Shown one piece after another: positions 11,296-22,105 of a DNA stretch of 36,153 nucleotides (positions within the stretch are counted from its first letter, which is position 1; each line of letters begins with the position of its first letter). The position numbers were made by a program, and so were the translations under genes. The stretch comes from Psilocybe azurescens (taxonomy: Eukaryota > Basidiomycota > Agaricomycetes > Agaricales > Agrocybaceae): contig JAJIRX010001002.1 of NCBI GenBank assembly GCA_023853785.1, forward strand, positions 1 through 36,153, given 5' to 3'. The notes under the pieces were generated by a model. That model made no database searches. It was not told where the DNA came from and saw nothing but the letters and a program-made list of their open reading frames with translations.

Positions 11296-11460
11296 TGGAC
11301 TCCACATGGAGTCTGTTTGGAACATGTATAAAGGTTCAAAAAATCATTTTTGATAAACAGAGTCCAGATGGACTCCAAACAATTCCAGATAGAGTCCAGG
11401 TGGGCTCCAATTAGAGTTCCAACTTTAACTTTGAATAGAACAGAATCCAGTTGAATTCCA
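11296..11460. repeat. Cluster of short GAGTCC palindromes
   Basis: Several near-palindromes lie within 165 bp: GACTCCACATGGAGTC, GAGTCCAGATGGACTC, GAGTCCAGGTGGGCTCC and GAATCCAGTTGAATTCC. A related cluster lies at 12600-12790 around TTCCGCTGGAATT. Confidence 0.6.
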
Positions 11461-11554
11461 ACTAGAATATTTCAATCTTTCAATCTTAGTGTAAATTCAT
11501 ATAAGTGCAATATAATATATTAATAACTATATACTACATTATTATCTACTTGCA

Positions 11555-11715
11555 AAGTCCATTGTAATAAAATAAAATAAAAATAAAAAACATAACAGAC
11601 TAAAAAGATGGGCAGCAGGGTATATACCCGGGTTAAATGAACAAACAAACATATAAATATAAAAGAAAATGGGAGAACAAAAGAAAAAAAGTGATTTTTT
11701 TTTTTTACAAAGGGT
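11555..11715 (+). repeat. A-rich low-complexity stretch
   Basis: Contains AATAAAATAAAATAAAAAT near 11570, an AAGAAAAAAAG run near 11680 and a T10-plus run near 11696-11706. There is no gene. Confidence 0.7.
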
Positions 11716-11739
11716 GGCAAAAGGGTGGTTGTGTTGGTC

Positions 11740-12110
11740 ATACATGCCATCATTGTCGTGGGCATGGTATGCATCCACCGTACATGTCATTGTCCTTGTG
11801 GCTGTTGTGTCTGTTGTGGCCTTCATATGTGGCTGTTGTACTCGGTGTCATACATGTTGTTGTTGTTGTTGTTGTTGTCTTTGCAGCTGTTGTGTCTGTC
11901 GCACACGTGGTGGGTGCTGTACATCAGTGTCGTACTGCATCATACATGTCGTCATGGTGGTCGCTGTGTGTTGTACGTGTCATGGTACATGTTCTGCATG
12001 TCGTTGTTGTCATCCATATGTGTCGTGGTCTGCTTTCATATGTACCATTGTCGTACCATACACATTGTGTGTGTTGCAGTATGTGTGGTATGTACACATA
12101 TCCCATTGGT
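11740..12110 (+). repeat. TGT/GTC-rich microsatellite region
   Basis: A run of seven or more TGT triplets (about 11849-11880) sits inside 370 bp built of degenerate TGTCGT / CATATGTG / GTACATG motifs. Several overlapping open frames across it are Cys/Val-rich low-complexity artefacts. Confidence 0.75.
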
Positions 12111-12253
12111 CTATATAAAAAAGAGGGGGAGGGTTAGTGGCGGCAGTGGGTGGGGTTTGCAACTTACCTGGTGTTGCAGCCTCATTCACGTCAGCCTTAT
12201 TTCCTGCTTGCATCCCCTCTCCTCATTCCACCTTGTTACCTCTCAGTCCAGTG

Positions 12254-12300
12254 TTGTTGTTGTTGTATATGGAGCTATCATCATCATCATCATACTGTGT
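12254..12300 (+). repeat. TTG and CATCAT microsatellites
   Basis: A short TTGTTGTTG run is followed within 25 bases by ATCATCATCATCATCATA. Confidence 0.8.
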
Positions 12301-12599
12301 ATGTGTGTCCAGGGTCATCATCATTGTACATGGATCCATTATTGGTTGGTGGTGCCGCAATGCATGTCAGTTCAGGTTGGCAGGAGTGCCTGGCTCTGAC
12401 CAACAACAGCAAGGTGGTGAGGGCACGCACAATGGCAGCAGTGGGGTGATGGTGGTCAGAGGAAGAGGTGGGGTGGTTGGAGTAACCAACGGACCAACAT
12501 GGCAACCAAAAGTCACACATGTGACATTATTTACTGTTGCCAAGAATTGCCAAGAAATAATTCAGATTGGTATGTATACGATCAAAATTTAAGTCTGTT

Positions 12600-12790
12600 T
12601 TTGGTTCCATTCCAGGGTATTCCATTTTATAAACAGATTCTGTTCAATTCCACTGCGGAATCTGCCATTCCGCTGGAATTGATCCTAAATAATATAGCAG
12701 TGCCTTGTGCTACATTTTTGCCCTCATTCCCAGAGGAATAGCGGATTCTGCAGCAGACTTTGGCAGACTCCGGCCATAATATGTGGGGAC
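12600..12790. repeat. Cluster of short GGAATTCC-type palindromes
   Basis: GTTCCATTCCAGGGTATTCC, CACTGCGGAATCTGCC, ATTCCGCTGGAATTG and GAATAGCGGATTCTGC recur as partial inverted and direct repeats. It resembles the 11296-11460 cluster in style, and the two may be ends of one decayed element. Confidence 0.5.
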
Positions 12791-13444
12791 ACAAAAGCCA
12801 GCCCTCCATAAATATTGAAGTATTTCAGCAATATTGGCATATTGCCCTTTAAGTGTTTGAAATTTTCAAGAATGTCATCCATCTTGCCTTCCAACTGAGT
12901 GACATGGTGGCCAAGGCTGGCATTCGGTCCATGAGCGCTCTAACTGATGGCACGACTCATTACAGTTGTATGCCATGGATAGAGCTGTTGAGGCATTAGA
13001 TGCAACAGTAACAACGGTTGATTCAATGATGTCCACACTGGCACCTAAGTTGGTGTTGGCATCGTCAGCCTGCATTTCTAAAAATAAAGTTTAAATTAAC
13101 ATCATTTAAAAATAGCAAAACATAAAAAAATATACTGTGAGATTTTCCATTTCAACTGCTGAAAGGTGCAGAGTGCAATCCTCATCCTCTATGGCTGATT
13201 CAATATGTCAGGGCTGACTTGATGTCATTGCCCAAGGATGGCTTGGCCACAACAATTCACCCACTTGCTGTTTTACAATCAGTCTTTGGTCAGATGTATG
13301 CATTTCTTTGTCATTGTTGTAGTCTTCTTGCAGTTCAGCTGATAATTCATTGCTGGATTCAATGATTGGCCTTGATTTCAGCTTTCTTTTTGTAGTTGAT
13401 GATTTGATTCTTCCCTGTTGTAGGTGTCCTCCTGGTCCAAAACT

Positions 13445-13537
13445 GCAGTTCACTTTAAATTTACTACACTGCCAACATGCTTCACACCTGTTAGCTTGAT
13501 CATCACAGTCTGTGTTTGCCTTGTGGCAGCAATCACA
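13445..13537 (-). other. Zn2Cys6 cluster motif
   Basis: Six cysteines with the spacing of the fungal binuclear zinc cluster (C-x2-C-x6-C-x9-C-x2-C-x6-C), plus two extra cysteines. The part between reads HKANTD and SKFKVN. This is the only domain-level evidence in the 12.8-14.7 kb gene. Confidence 0.75.
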
Positions 13538-14388
13538 TGATGCATTGTTCAACCTTCTGGGTACAGGTATAGGGCAGCCCTTTGCCTTGTCATTCAATTC
13601 AGATTGGTTCATGGGAGATAGTGCATGAGGTGCATCACTTTCTGTACTTGATTCTTGTCTCTGATGTTCATTCTCATTGACACTGATTCTTTGGTCCTGC
13701 TGTCATAAGACTTGATGGCACTGATTGCATGATACCTGGTGTACACAGGTCTGTGGCTCTCACCTGTGTGGACAATCCTTTTGGTAGCACATACAAATTT
13801 GTTGTATTGGCTGTACTGGCCACCTCAACACATTCCCTAATCACAATGTCTTCATTGGCTGACTTTGATTGGTACCATGTTGGCCGATATTGAATACACC
13901 TTGTGCTCTCAACACCTGTTTGCTGCTGTTGGATTGTGACGGGTTGGTAAGATTCTACTGCAGCTTGTGTTGCAACAAGATTGTTTGCTGTGATGCTTTG
14001 TACTTTTGAAGTGATGGCCAGCGGAGATATTGGCCCTGATACCACATTGTCGAATGCAGCCAAATTTTGCTGATGCTTCATGAGAAAATCACCAGTATGA
14101 TCTGCCTGCTTGACTTCTTTCTATGCTTTTAAAAAACCCCAGAAGAACATGGGGTGTTGAATGCTGGCTGCAGATGGGCTACCTCAGGACTGGTCAAGGC
14201 ATGCAATGCAAATATCTTGTTCTGAATTTGCTCATTGTCAAAGATTATAAACAAGAATATTTTGTGTTTAGAATGCACTGACATAACAAAGGTGCTTTAG
14301 GTGCCAACCCATTTTGAGTCACCTTTGCATCTCTCTTTATTATTATTTCTCCCTTATTTTATGTAGACCAAAAGAACCATTTATTGTA

Positions 14389-14580
14389 GGGGAAAGTATA
14401 TACTTTCCCCAGTACTAGATATACCTCAGTCACTTTATTTTTCTGACCGAGGTATGTTTTTCTATTAATATGTAATGTATATCAATGTTCTGATAGATTT
14501 GTAGATACTATTGTATCTACTTAGGTACATATGAATCCGAGTCACTTTATTCTTTTCTGACTGAGATACTATTGTGTCTA
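14389..14580. repeat. Perfect 22-bp palindrome plus three hairpins
   Basis: 14389-14410 is a perfect palindrome (GGGGAAAGTAT and its complement). It is followed by ATACCTCAGTCA/TGACCGAGGTAT (14421-14455, one mismatch), GTAGATAC-tatt-GTATCTAC (14501-14520) and a degraded CCGAGTCA/TGACTGAGA pair (14538-14566). All lie between the exon-1 donor (14615) and exon 2 of the Zn2Cys6 gene, that is in its presumed intron of about 490 nt. Confidence 0.85.
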
Positions 14581-15006
14581 CTTAGGTCTAGATTTTTTAA
14601 CATTTTGTTACTCACCAACTGCACCTTAAGTTCCTTTATTTCATTTGGTATATCGCCATCAGTCAGTGCACTCCAGATATTGTTATCAACATTATGAAGT
14701 GTTTCCAAAAGTTCAGCCGCAGAAGGTATAATCATTTAGATAGACATGGTATTTAAATTTTGATAAGAAATTGTTCTTGTGGATATGGCTGTTCAGGGGC
14801 CATTCAGCAGATGAAATTGTAGATGATAGCAAAGATTCCCAATTTTGCAGTGCTGGCAAAATCAACCATCATGTGATATAAATAGTCACAATTAAAGATT
14901 AAGTTTGATTGCGACCTTGTCTATTTCAATCTTTTGAAACATATCGTATTGACATTATCAACTGCATCAACAAAACATGAATGATCTATGACAGGATACA
15001 TCTGGC

Positions 15007-15300
15007 ATGTCCAATGTTGCAGAGCTGGCATCACCTGATCCCAAAATCTATACCATTTCAAGACCCATTCCTCAGCCCCAGCCACAAAGTCAATCACCAC
15101 ACATGGACTCTCTACCACCCACTGATGGCGATTCCACTCAGACACCACATTCAATTAGCATTCCAGACAGTTTCAGACAGATAATAGGGCCCAATGGCCA
15201 GAAAATATATGTACCTGAATTCCTGGTACCAATTACACAAAAAGAATTTCAAATTACACACTGCCAGGCAGGGCTACAACTAGACAAGCAATATGGTGGA
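15007..15300 (+). pseudogene. N-terminal fragment, NGQKIYVPEFLVP family
   Basis: Starting at a Met at 15007, about 98 codons look coding: a Pro/Gln/Ser-rich start (PIPQPQPQSQSP), then SIPDSFRQIIGPNGQKIYVP, EFLVP and TQKEF. After about 15300 the frame stays open to 15510, but composition changes to hydrophobic and Cys-rich, as in the decayed surroundings. I recall similar NGQxYYVPxFLVP segments in hypothetical proteins of Agaricomycetes, without a defined function. It is divergent from the Zn2Cys6 gene, with 270 bp between the two starts. Confidence 0.4.
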
Positions 15301-15339
15301 GTAATTGCTATTTTTCTTTTGCGAATTGCCAAACAAGCC

Positions 15340-16200
15340 TGTCAGCTGGGTGGCCAAGCATGTTGGGGCTGCCATTGTTCCGATGTTATGTCAGTAACCT
15401 ACATATATTATGGCTATCTTTCCCTCAATTCAGGTTGTACAAACCACTCATTTGGGGCCACCTCTATTTCAATTTGGTTGCACATATTGCCTGAACTGGA
15501 TTTTATTTAAATTTTGTTTGTCAGTTGCACATGTTGTGGCTGAAGATATCCAAAGATTGGCCACATCAGCCAGTTGTCTTGGGGCTGAGATTACCCTGAG
15601 CTTGGCTGTCATCCATGTATATCGGGGCTGCAGATGGCTGTAGTTGAGCATTCAGCTGCCATATTCAGGGCCATTATTACTGGAATTTGGTCACACATGT
15701 TGGGGCCAATGTAGCTTACAGCTTGGTCATGTCAGCTGTGCTCTTCCACTCCAACGATGCAGCTTTTCAGACCTCCCACTGCTCTTTTCACCACTTGTAG
15801 ATCATTACAGTCTTTTACTTACTAGTTCTTCAGTCATGCAATAGTGCAGGTTTGGAATTTATCATTCTTGGTGACAGCGTCCTGGTCCCTGCTGATCCGT
15901 TAAGCATTAGTTTATATAGTTTGTAGCCAAATTCATGTGTTTTTGTTAGCATTTAATCCAAGTTGAACTGAGAACTCTTGGGACTGAGCCAGTGAATTGC
16001 ATGCAACATGTGCACCTTCATATTCAGGTACTGTATTTGCCAACTTGATTCACTATCATAATGCAATACAAAACATAGTTCTATCTAACATATCACCAAA
16101 GGGTATGGGGCTGCATCCATGCTGTTGGTGGCTGTAGCCAATATATTCAGGGCTGTGTTCACAATATTGGTGACCACAGCCGATATCAGATTAAATTTCC
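15340..16200. other. Decayed region with TTGGGGC / CAGGGCC repeats
   Basis: Short recurring motifs (TTGGGGCTG, TTGGGGCCA, TCAGGGCCATTATTACT, GGCTGTAGCC) occur about every 60-120 bp. They resemble in style the repeats at 8860-9530. No gene is supported. Confidence 0.35.
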
Positions 16201-16345
16201 CTCATACATAGCATTCTATGGCACCAAGTGAGTCACTACATTGTATATTATATCATCTGACTTCTTATAGGTGTGTTCTATAGAATTCTATGGCACCAAG
16301 TCACACATATACATTGTGTACATTCTATGGCACTAGTCACTCGCT
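16200..16345 (+). repeat. TTCTATGGCACYA repeat, three copies
   Basis: ATTCTATGGCACCAAGT occurs twice and ATTCTATGGCACTAGTCAC once within 145 bp. Each copy is followed by CAYTRCAATGT-like or CACATATACATTGTGTACA-like sequence. Confidence 0.65.
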
Positions 16346-16559
16346 ACAATGTAGCTGCTCTATGTGGTTGGCCTACACTAAAAATGAGCTTGCTGACTTA
16401 AGAGTATGATGGTGGTCAATGACTGAGACACTGAGATGTTTAGTGCAGGATGTCTTTGCAATTGCCAGATACACAACACCCAATCAAATATATATATTGA
16501 TCAGTTTGATCTGGGAGGGTAAGCTTTAAGGCTTATTACAATAACTAGTTTAGCATAGT

Positions 16560-17965
16560 ACAGACTGAGGTGATTGCTCAAGAGTGATCACTAATAGCTA
16601 CAGAATCTTTTAGAGGCAAGTACACATGGGGCACTGAAATATCAAGGGTGATCTCTCTTAGTGATCACCAATATCAAGAGGATCACTTTTGGGGAAGAGT
16701 GTACACAGGACACTTAACAGATCTCTTTATAAAACCCAAACTCAAACTATCAAACACTATAAGTGATCACCTATATTGACATGTAGTAGATCCTTAGTTC
16801 CTATAAGCAATGGGGCACACTAGTCCACAGTCCTTAGTTTACTATAAGCAATGTCCTGAACAGCCATATTTCTCTTACAGTTGTCCCTAGTTACTATAAG
16901 CAATTGCTAGTCTTATAGGGTTCCAACCTGTACTTAACAATCCCCAGGGCTGTCTTACTATAGGTAACATCCTGAACAGCCAAATTTCTCTGACAGTTGT
17001 CTCTAGTTACTATGAGCGATCACTAGCCATATAGGGTTCCAACCTGTATTTAACAATCCCCAGAGCAGTCCGTGGATGACTTATAAAAGCCTGCTTATCA
17101 AGTCTAATAGACCTGACATTGGATATAACAATGGTTATTGTTTCACAAAACCAGGTAGCACCTAATTGCTTAAGGTGAACTGTAGTGTTTGATCTCTTAT
17201 CACACAAATCACTAGTCTGCAAAATATTAACACTGGAATTCTTATTCAGAGTAAATTCTGATATCAAATCTGGGGTGTAGATTACTTGGTTCCAATTCTA
17301 AGATACAGGACTGTTTATATAGACTAAATAGATACTTTGGCTTGTGATAATTGAAAGAGACTAAGAGAAAAGGAAGGAAATGGGGTGTGTGCTGCCTAGC
17401 CTTTGCTGCACCAATTATAATAGTGGAAAGTACTATTTTGCCTGGGCTACGGTGCTTATTTGAAGATAATATTGTTGTCCATGCAGTAGTACCTCCTTGG
17501 GTAGTGATCACCTGACTTATTTTATCAGATGTCTTGCGGCGAAGGCATGTTGGAACTAGATCGCTTAGGGGTATATTTCCTACATAGGAAACCCTACCAA
17601 GGTTTCCAAGCACAGTTGCTATTGGTTTAGGACTTCCTGGAACAGCAGGTGTCCTTATCATGAGGCAAGTTACCTCTAGTATCATGTGGTGATTACTGAC
17701 TAGGCAATCCCTCACTCACATTGGCTGCATTGCAAATTACAAGTATTATGGTCAGATCTATATAGTAGACCCCATACTGTATGCTGAGTTGTATGCAAAG
17801 TTTCAATTGCCAATACATTTGGTCCATGGGGCAATTTCCTGTGTGGTGCAGTGATGTCTGATCCCTGAGTGGGTGATTGCTTAATTTAGTGAACAGCTTT
17901 TGTGAGGTCTGGGCACTGGGATCACTTTTGCTAATTAATAAGATTTCCGCCACTGAGTGATCACT
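16560..17965 (-). repeat. Dispersed repeat A, copy 3 (right arm of the inverted pair)
   Basis: Reverse complement of 3361-4560, with an extra internal duplication: the block CCTGAACAGCC..GGGTTCCAACCTGTA is present at both 16855-16940 and 16975-17060. An open frame on the minus strand (17242-17715) has 12 of its first 14 shared residues like the frame at 3650-3832 (LSSNK..., VLSTII.GAAKARQ, LFSLYKQSCILE). A common ancestor coding segment is therefore possible but not identified. Confidence 0.8.
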
Positions 17966-18344
17966 TGGTAAAGGACTGATGGGTGTTACCCCTTGTAAGA
18001 GCCAAGGTCACTTCTTAGAAGTTCTTCCTTGCATGGGACTAATAGCATAGTCAATGGTGCAGGTGATCACCTCGGGCACTCAGTTAGGGCTGCTTTGATA
18101 TCTGTGTAGAAAACTAAAGGTAGTCTTTGATTTGTAGCACTGATTAATAGGCCACACTACCCCTTAGTTAGTTTGTATTTTAATATGCTCATTGGTCCAC
18201 TAGGAAGTGAAGCATCAAAGCCTAATAATCTGGCATATCTCCTACCCTTCACTAGTATAATATACTAGCTTATTGCAGATAATGATCACAAAAATAAGGG
18301 CCTCTGTGCCTCACTATAAATTTTAAGCTCAGAATAGTTTACAC

Positions 18345-19489
18345 CCTTTCACCGTGTTGAGGCTTTCTTGGAATACAAGCAAGCTTGGGAAGAGGCTCTT
18401 GGAACTGAAGTTTGACAGACACCAGAGAATTATAAACCTTCAGCTGCAGCAACAAGAATTAAGAAGAAGTCAGATAAGGTTGAAGAGAAAAGAAATTTCT
18501 AATTGAACTGGAGTCCGACGAGGAGTTGTTGGACACCCCACCACCAAACCCTAATGTTTTTACAAATCTATTCAAATACAAAGACATATTCGATGAGACA
18601 ACTATAAAAATGGCCATCAAGTTGAAGTACAGAGACAAGATTGTAAACAATGAAAGTGAAGAGTACATCAGCAACTTGACACCCCCAGCATCCATAGTGC
18701 ATTCCGATTACTTCATCAGAAACTCAAAAGAAAACCAAAAGCAGACCTCTGCATCAACAATAATATGCCTCAGTGCCTGGCTCTGTTTCCCAATATCTGG
18801 GGCCCCAGCCCCTGATTTACACTTTTACATCTTCACAAACATAGCAAGTACAAGATAATTATGAAAGTAATGTTGAAAGTGCCCCCTCGACTCCCACAAG
18901 GCTATCAAGCCCCTTCTGAGAGGCCAGCCCTCTTCCTAGTTCTTCAATTCCCAGTTCACCTTATGCATCCTCTTCAATGTCAATGGAACCAGACCCTTTG
19001 TCTATTTGTTGATTCCCACTTCTTTGAATGATGGAAACACTCTTAATGAAGTTAAAAATCAGCTTAGAAGTAGACTCCTCAATCTTTTGAGACCTGTACC
19101 AGGTAGACACCCCTGGGATTTTAGTTAGTGTAAACCTTGTAAAGTAACTAGAGACATTTTGACTGTTAATGATGAATTAGTTTTTCTGTGTTGTTTTCAA
19201 GTGACTGCTTGTTATTAAAGATTCAAAATGTGTTATTGGTGTGTTTACAGGGTACACAAAGAAGGGGCAACTGGACCCTGCATTATACTCTAAACTATCT
19301 TTGAATTGCTATGAGTTAAGACAGTTGAATGATGGAAAGCAGTGGCAGCAGTCCTGTGTGTTGTTATGCACCCCACTTTTTTGGGGAATAATGTTGGAAC
19401 TATTTCATATTGACATTCACCCACGTATACTAAAATATGAGCAACAGACATGGGCAGACATAGTGGACAATGACAATGATGGCACCTGA
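18345..19489 (+). pseudogene. Frame-broken gene of unknown family
   Basis: Plus-strand coding traces in order: HRVEAFLEYKQAWEEALGTE, ATRIKKKSDKVEEKRNF, then an open block 18526-18715 (DTPPPNPNVFTNLFKYKDIF, KLKYRDKIVNNESEEYISNL). Ser/Pro-rich traces follow, then a block at 19250-19489 (FTGYTKKGQLDPALYSKLSL, QSCVLLCTPLFWGIMLELFH, EQQTWADIVDNDNDG). Between blocks there are stops and frame changes. The sequence is clearly of protein origin. I do not recognise the family. Its place amid repeats suggests a transposon-borne or captured gene. Confidence 0.45.
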
Positions 19490-19499
19490 CACATTCCCA

Positions 19500-20140
19500 A
19501 ACTGGATGGCGTCTCATTTCCAAAAGTTACAGCAGCTAATGGCATAATCTAAATGTCTATGGCAACTGCTTTCTGTTCTATCCCAATTCCCAGATTCTGG
19601 ATTTCACCTGGCACTGGTGAAAAATAATTTAAAAACCTTATGGAGCCCACCACACAAATTTCTGGGTCATCCATCACCATACCCGCTGGCTGCTGATATT
19701 CAATTTATGACTGTCTTGTGGCATCCGCTGAGCATAAAACTGGTTGCCAATTTGCAGTTCCAGTGGTGGTGACTAATGTTCAATCCAAGAAGCTCCCCCA
19801 GTTGACAATCTTAATTTTTGGAGACCAGAATGGTTCCATTATATATACAGATTATGGAGCCGCTCTAGGGCAAGGCAGTAAATAGAAGGCGGGGTGGTAG
19901 CTGCTCAAATATGTAATACCATGGCACCCATGGTGCTCCAGATGGGGGCCTGGCCATCAAGTCAATGCATCCCTGATTCCATCCAATTACATTCAAATTT
20001 CAATTGATTTTCCAAGTGAGCTGGATAACAAATATGTATTGGATGTGTGGAACATTTTAAGATATGCAAAAGCCATACTTCACTTTAAACACTTTGTGGC
20101 TGAGGCTATACTAGAAATTGCATAAATTTATTGTAAATTG
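19500..20140. other. No gene identified
   Basis: Short fragments look weakly coding (IFGDQNGSIIYTDYGA near 19820) and may continue the relic above. Nothing is assignable. Confidence 0.3.
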
Positions 20141-20144
20141 GTAT

Positions 20145-20475
20145 ACCAGGATGGCAAAAAGTGTCCAGAATAGGATGAAAATACCCAACAGAAAGGGCAT
20201 TAGAATTGTGGGAGCTGAAGCCAGATTTGCCAAAAATCAGCTGCTGAAATTAAAAATTGCCTCTGCAGGGCAAGGGTGTGCCAGGGTGCAGTGTGCCAGG
20301 GATGGTGTCCACTTGACACTGTACCTCACACAACATTGTTGGGCCCTTGCTTGACACTGTAATGAGCACTACATAATTGCCTTTTTGTCAAGTCTGTTTT
20401 GGGCCATGTGACACATCACATCATAATTAATTCAAATTCTACATGTTATGTAATTAGATCACTGTCCCATGAGGT
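20145..20475 (-). repeat. Solo terminal segment of the 20.6-24.6 kb element
   Basis: Diverged copy of 24320-24626 in the same orientation. Shared landmarks are GGATGAAAATA, GGCATTAGAAT/GTCATTAGAAT, CACTGTACCTCACA, CACATCAYATCATAAttAAT and the end GATCACTGTCCCATG. It stands back to back with the left end of the intact element, 168 bp away. Confidence 0.75.
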
Positions 20476-21056
20476 AATTTGTTGTTACAATGGTTAGCCT
20501 AACTGTTTAGTGCTCAGACAGGCTTTAATAATTCTGCTGTTTCCATTGCTTAACTGCAAGGTGACACTGCATATTTTATAATTTTTCTTATTTTCACTGA
20601 ATATTTCATAGCACATGTGCATAATTGGATGCTGGAAATTTTACATGGGACAGCGATCAAATGATGCACTACACAGAATTTGAATTATTTATGATCTAAT
20701 GTGTCACACAGCCTGAAAAGACTCACTGAAAAGCCAATTATCTTGTGCTTGTCACGGTGTCAAGTGAGGGCCTAAAATTCTCATGTGAGGTACAGTGTAA
20801 AGTGGGCCCATCCCTGATACACCAAACACTGGCCCTGTGATTTTTGATTTCGGCAGCTGGTTTGCAGCAAATTTGGCACTGGCTACTGCCATTCTAATGA
20901 CCATTCCATGGGATATTTTCATCCCTATTTTAATACTTTTACCATGGTTGGTTTACTAATCTAGATTCAATTGTAGGGACAAATGGAGGAAGAAATAGAG
21001 CCAGAGGTCCACTGCAATTTATCCAGTTTCCCGGCATCATGGACTCCACAATTAAG

Positions 21057-22105
21057 CATTGAAGAACAGTATGGCCTCCACTTCTGCTGAATTTTAAATA
21101 CATTCAATACATATTTTGTATGCAGCTCCAATCTGTCAAGAATAAATGTTCATTCAAAAATGCGGTAAATAAGTAGTAAAATAGGTATGAAATTCATCTG
21201 TTTCACTAGCTGTACGGCCTCCAATATCAGCCATTGAAGCACAGAATGGCTTCCGCTTCAGCAGAATTTTTAAATACATTCAATACATATTTTGTATGCA
21301 GCTCCAATATGTTAAGAATGAATGTTCATTCAAAATGCGGTAAATAAGTAGTAAAATAGGTATAGAATTCATCTGTTACCCTAGCTGTATGGCCTCCGCT
21401 TTGGCAGAAATTTTAAATACATTCAACACATATTTTGTATGCAGCTCCAATCTATCAAGAATAAATGTTCATTTAAAAATGCAGTAAATAAGTAGTAAAA
21501 TAGGTATGGAATTCATTTGTTTCACTAGCTGTACGGCCTCTGCTATCAGCCATTGAAGAACAGTATGGCTTCCGCTTCTGCAGAATTTTTAAATACATTC
21601 AACACATATTTTATATGCAGCTCCAATCTGTCAAGAATAAATGTTCATTCAAAATTCGGTAAATAGGTAGTAAAATAGGTATTGAATTCATCTGTTACCT
21701 AGCTGTATGGGCTCCGCTATCAGCCATTGAAGTGCAGTATGGCCCCCGCTTCTGCAGAAATTTTAAATACATTCAACACATATTTTGTATGCAGCTCCAA
21801 TCTATTAAGAATAAATGTTCATTTAAAAATGCGGTAAATAAGTAGTAAAATAGGTATAGAATTCATCTGTTACACTAGCTGTACGGCCTCCGCCACCAGC
21901 CATTGAAGAACAGTATGGCCTCCGCTTCTGCAGACTTTTCAATTGCATTTAAAACATATATCATATGCAACTTCATTGTGTCGCAAGTGAATGGGCATGT
22001 TAAAAATACAGTGTACAAGTTATAAAATAAATACACACTCTATGCAGTTTCTTAGATGTATGGACTCCGCCATCATGCATTGAAGGGCAGTACAGCCTCC
22101 GCTTA
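21057..22105 (+). repeat. 175-bp tandem repeat array, left arm
   Basis: Units begin with CATTGAAGNACAGTATGGC at 21057, 21232, 21551, 21725, 21901 and 22078. One shortened unit near 21390 has lost this start. Each unit carries ATACATTCAAYACATATTTT, GTATGCAGCTCCAAT, GAATAAATGTTCATT, GCGGTAAATAAGTAGTAAAA and CTAGCTGTACGGCCTCCGC. The last units are the most diverged. Confidence 0.9.

Larger units (their letters stand above)
12790..14735 (-). pseudogene. Zn2Cys6-type zinc cluster protein gene, frame-broken
   Basis: A multi-exon gene of fungal transcription-factor type. Exon 1 (14616-14735) encodes SAAELLETLHNVDNNIWSAL and ends at a GTGAGT donor. Exon 2 (about 14125-13136) is a Ser/Thr/Gln-rich region (SGPISPLAITSKVQSITAN), then a cluster with C-x2-C-x6-C-x9-C-x2-C-x6-C spacing (13535 down to about 13445), followed by basic KSSTTKRKLKSRP. 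Exon 3 begins at 13077 after a 58-nt intron (13078-13135). It ends in a predicted helical segment, THQ-like VTQLEGKMDDILENFKHLKG. Breaks are a frameshift near 13690, an in-frame TGA at 13206-13208 (possibly from CGA), and a frameshift near 12950. The cluster fits DNA binding in the nucleus. The target is unknown, and such proteins are common next to fungal transposons. Confidence 0.6.

Noticed and set aside
10732..11325. Minus-strand open frame of 197 codons
   Set aside because: Composition is Pro/Leu/Ser-rich and random-looking, without motif. It overlaps repeats and another frame.
11637..12399. Overlapping long open frames (149-224 codons) on the plus strand
   Set aside because: They translate a TGT/GTC microsatellite and give Cys/Val/His low-complexity protein in all three frames. 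There is no domain and no exon structure.
18459..18695. Minus-strand frame opposite the 18.5-kb relic
   Set aside because: It is antisense to the better-supported plus-strand coding trace and has no motif.
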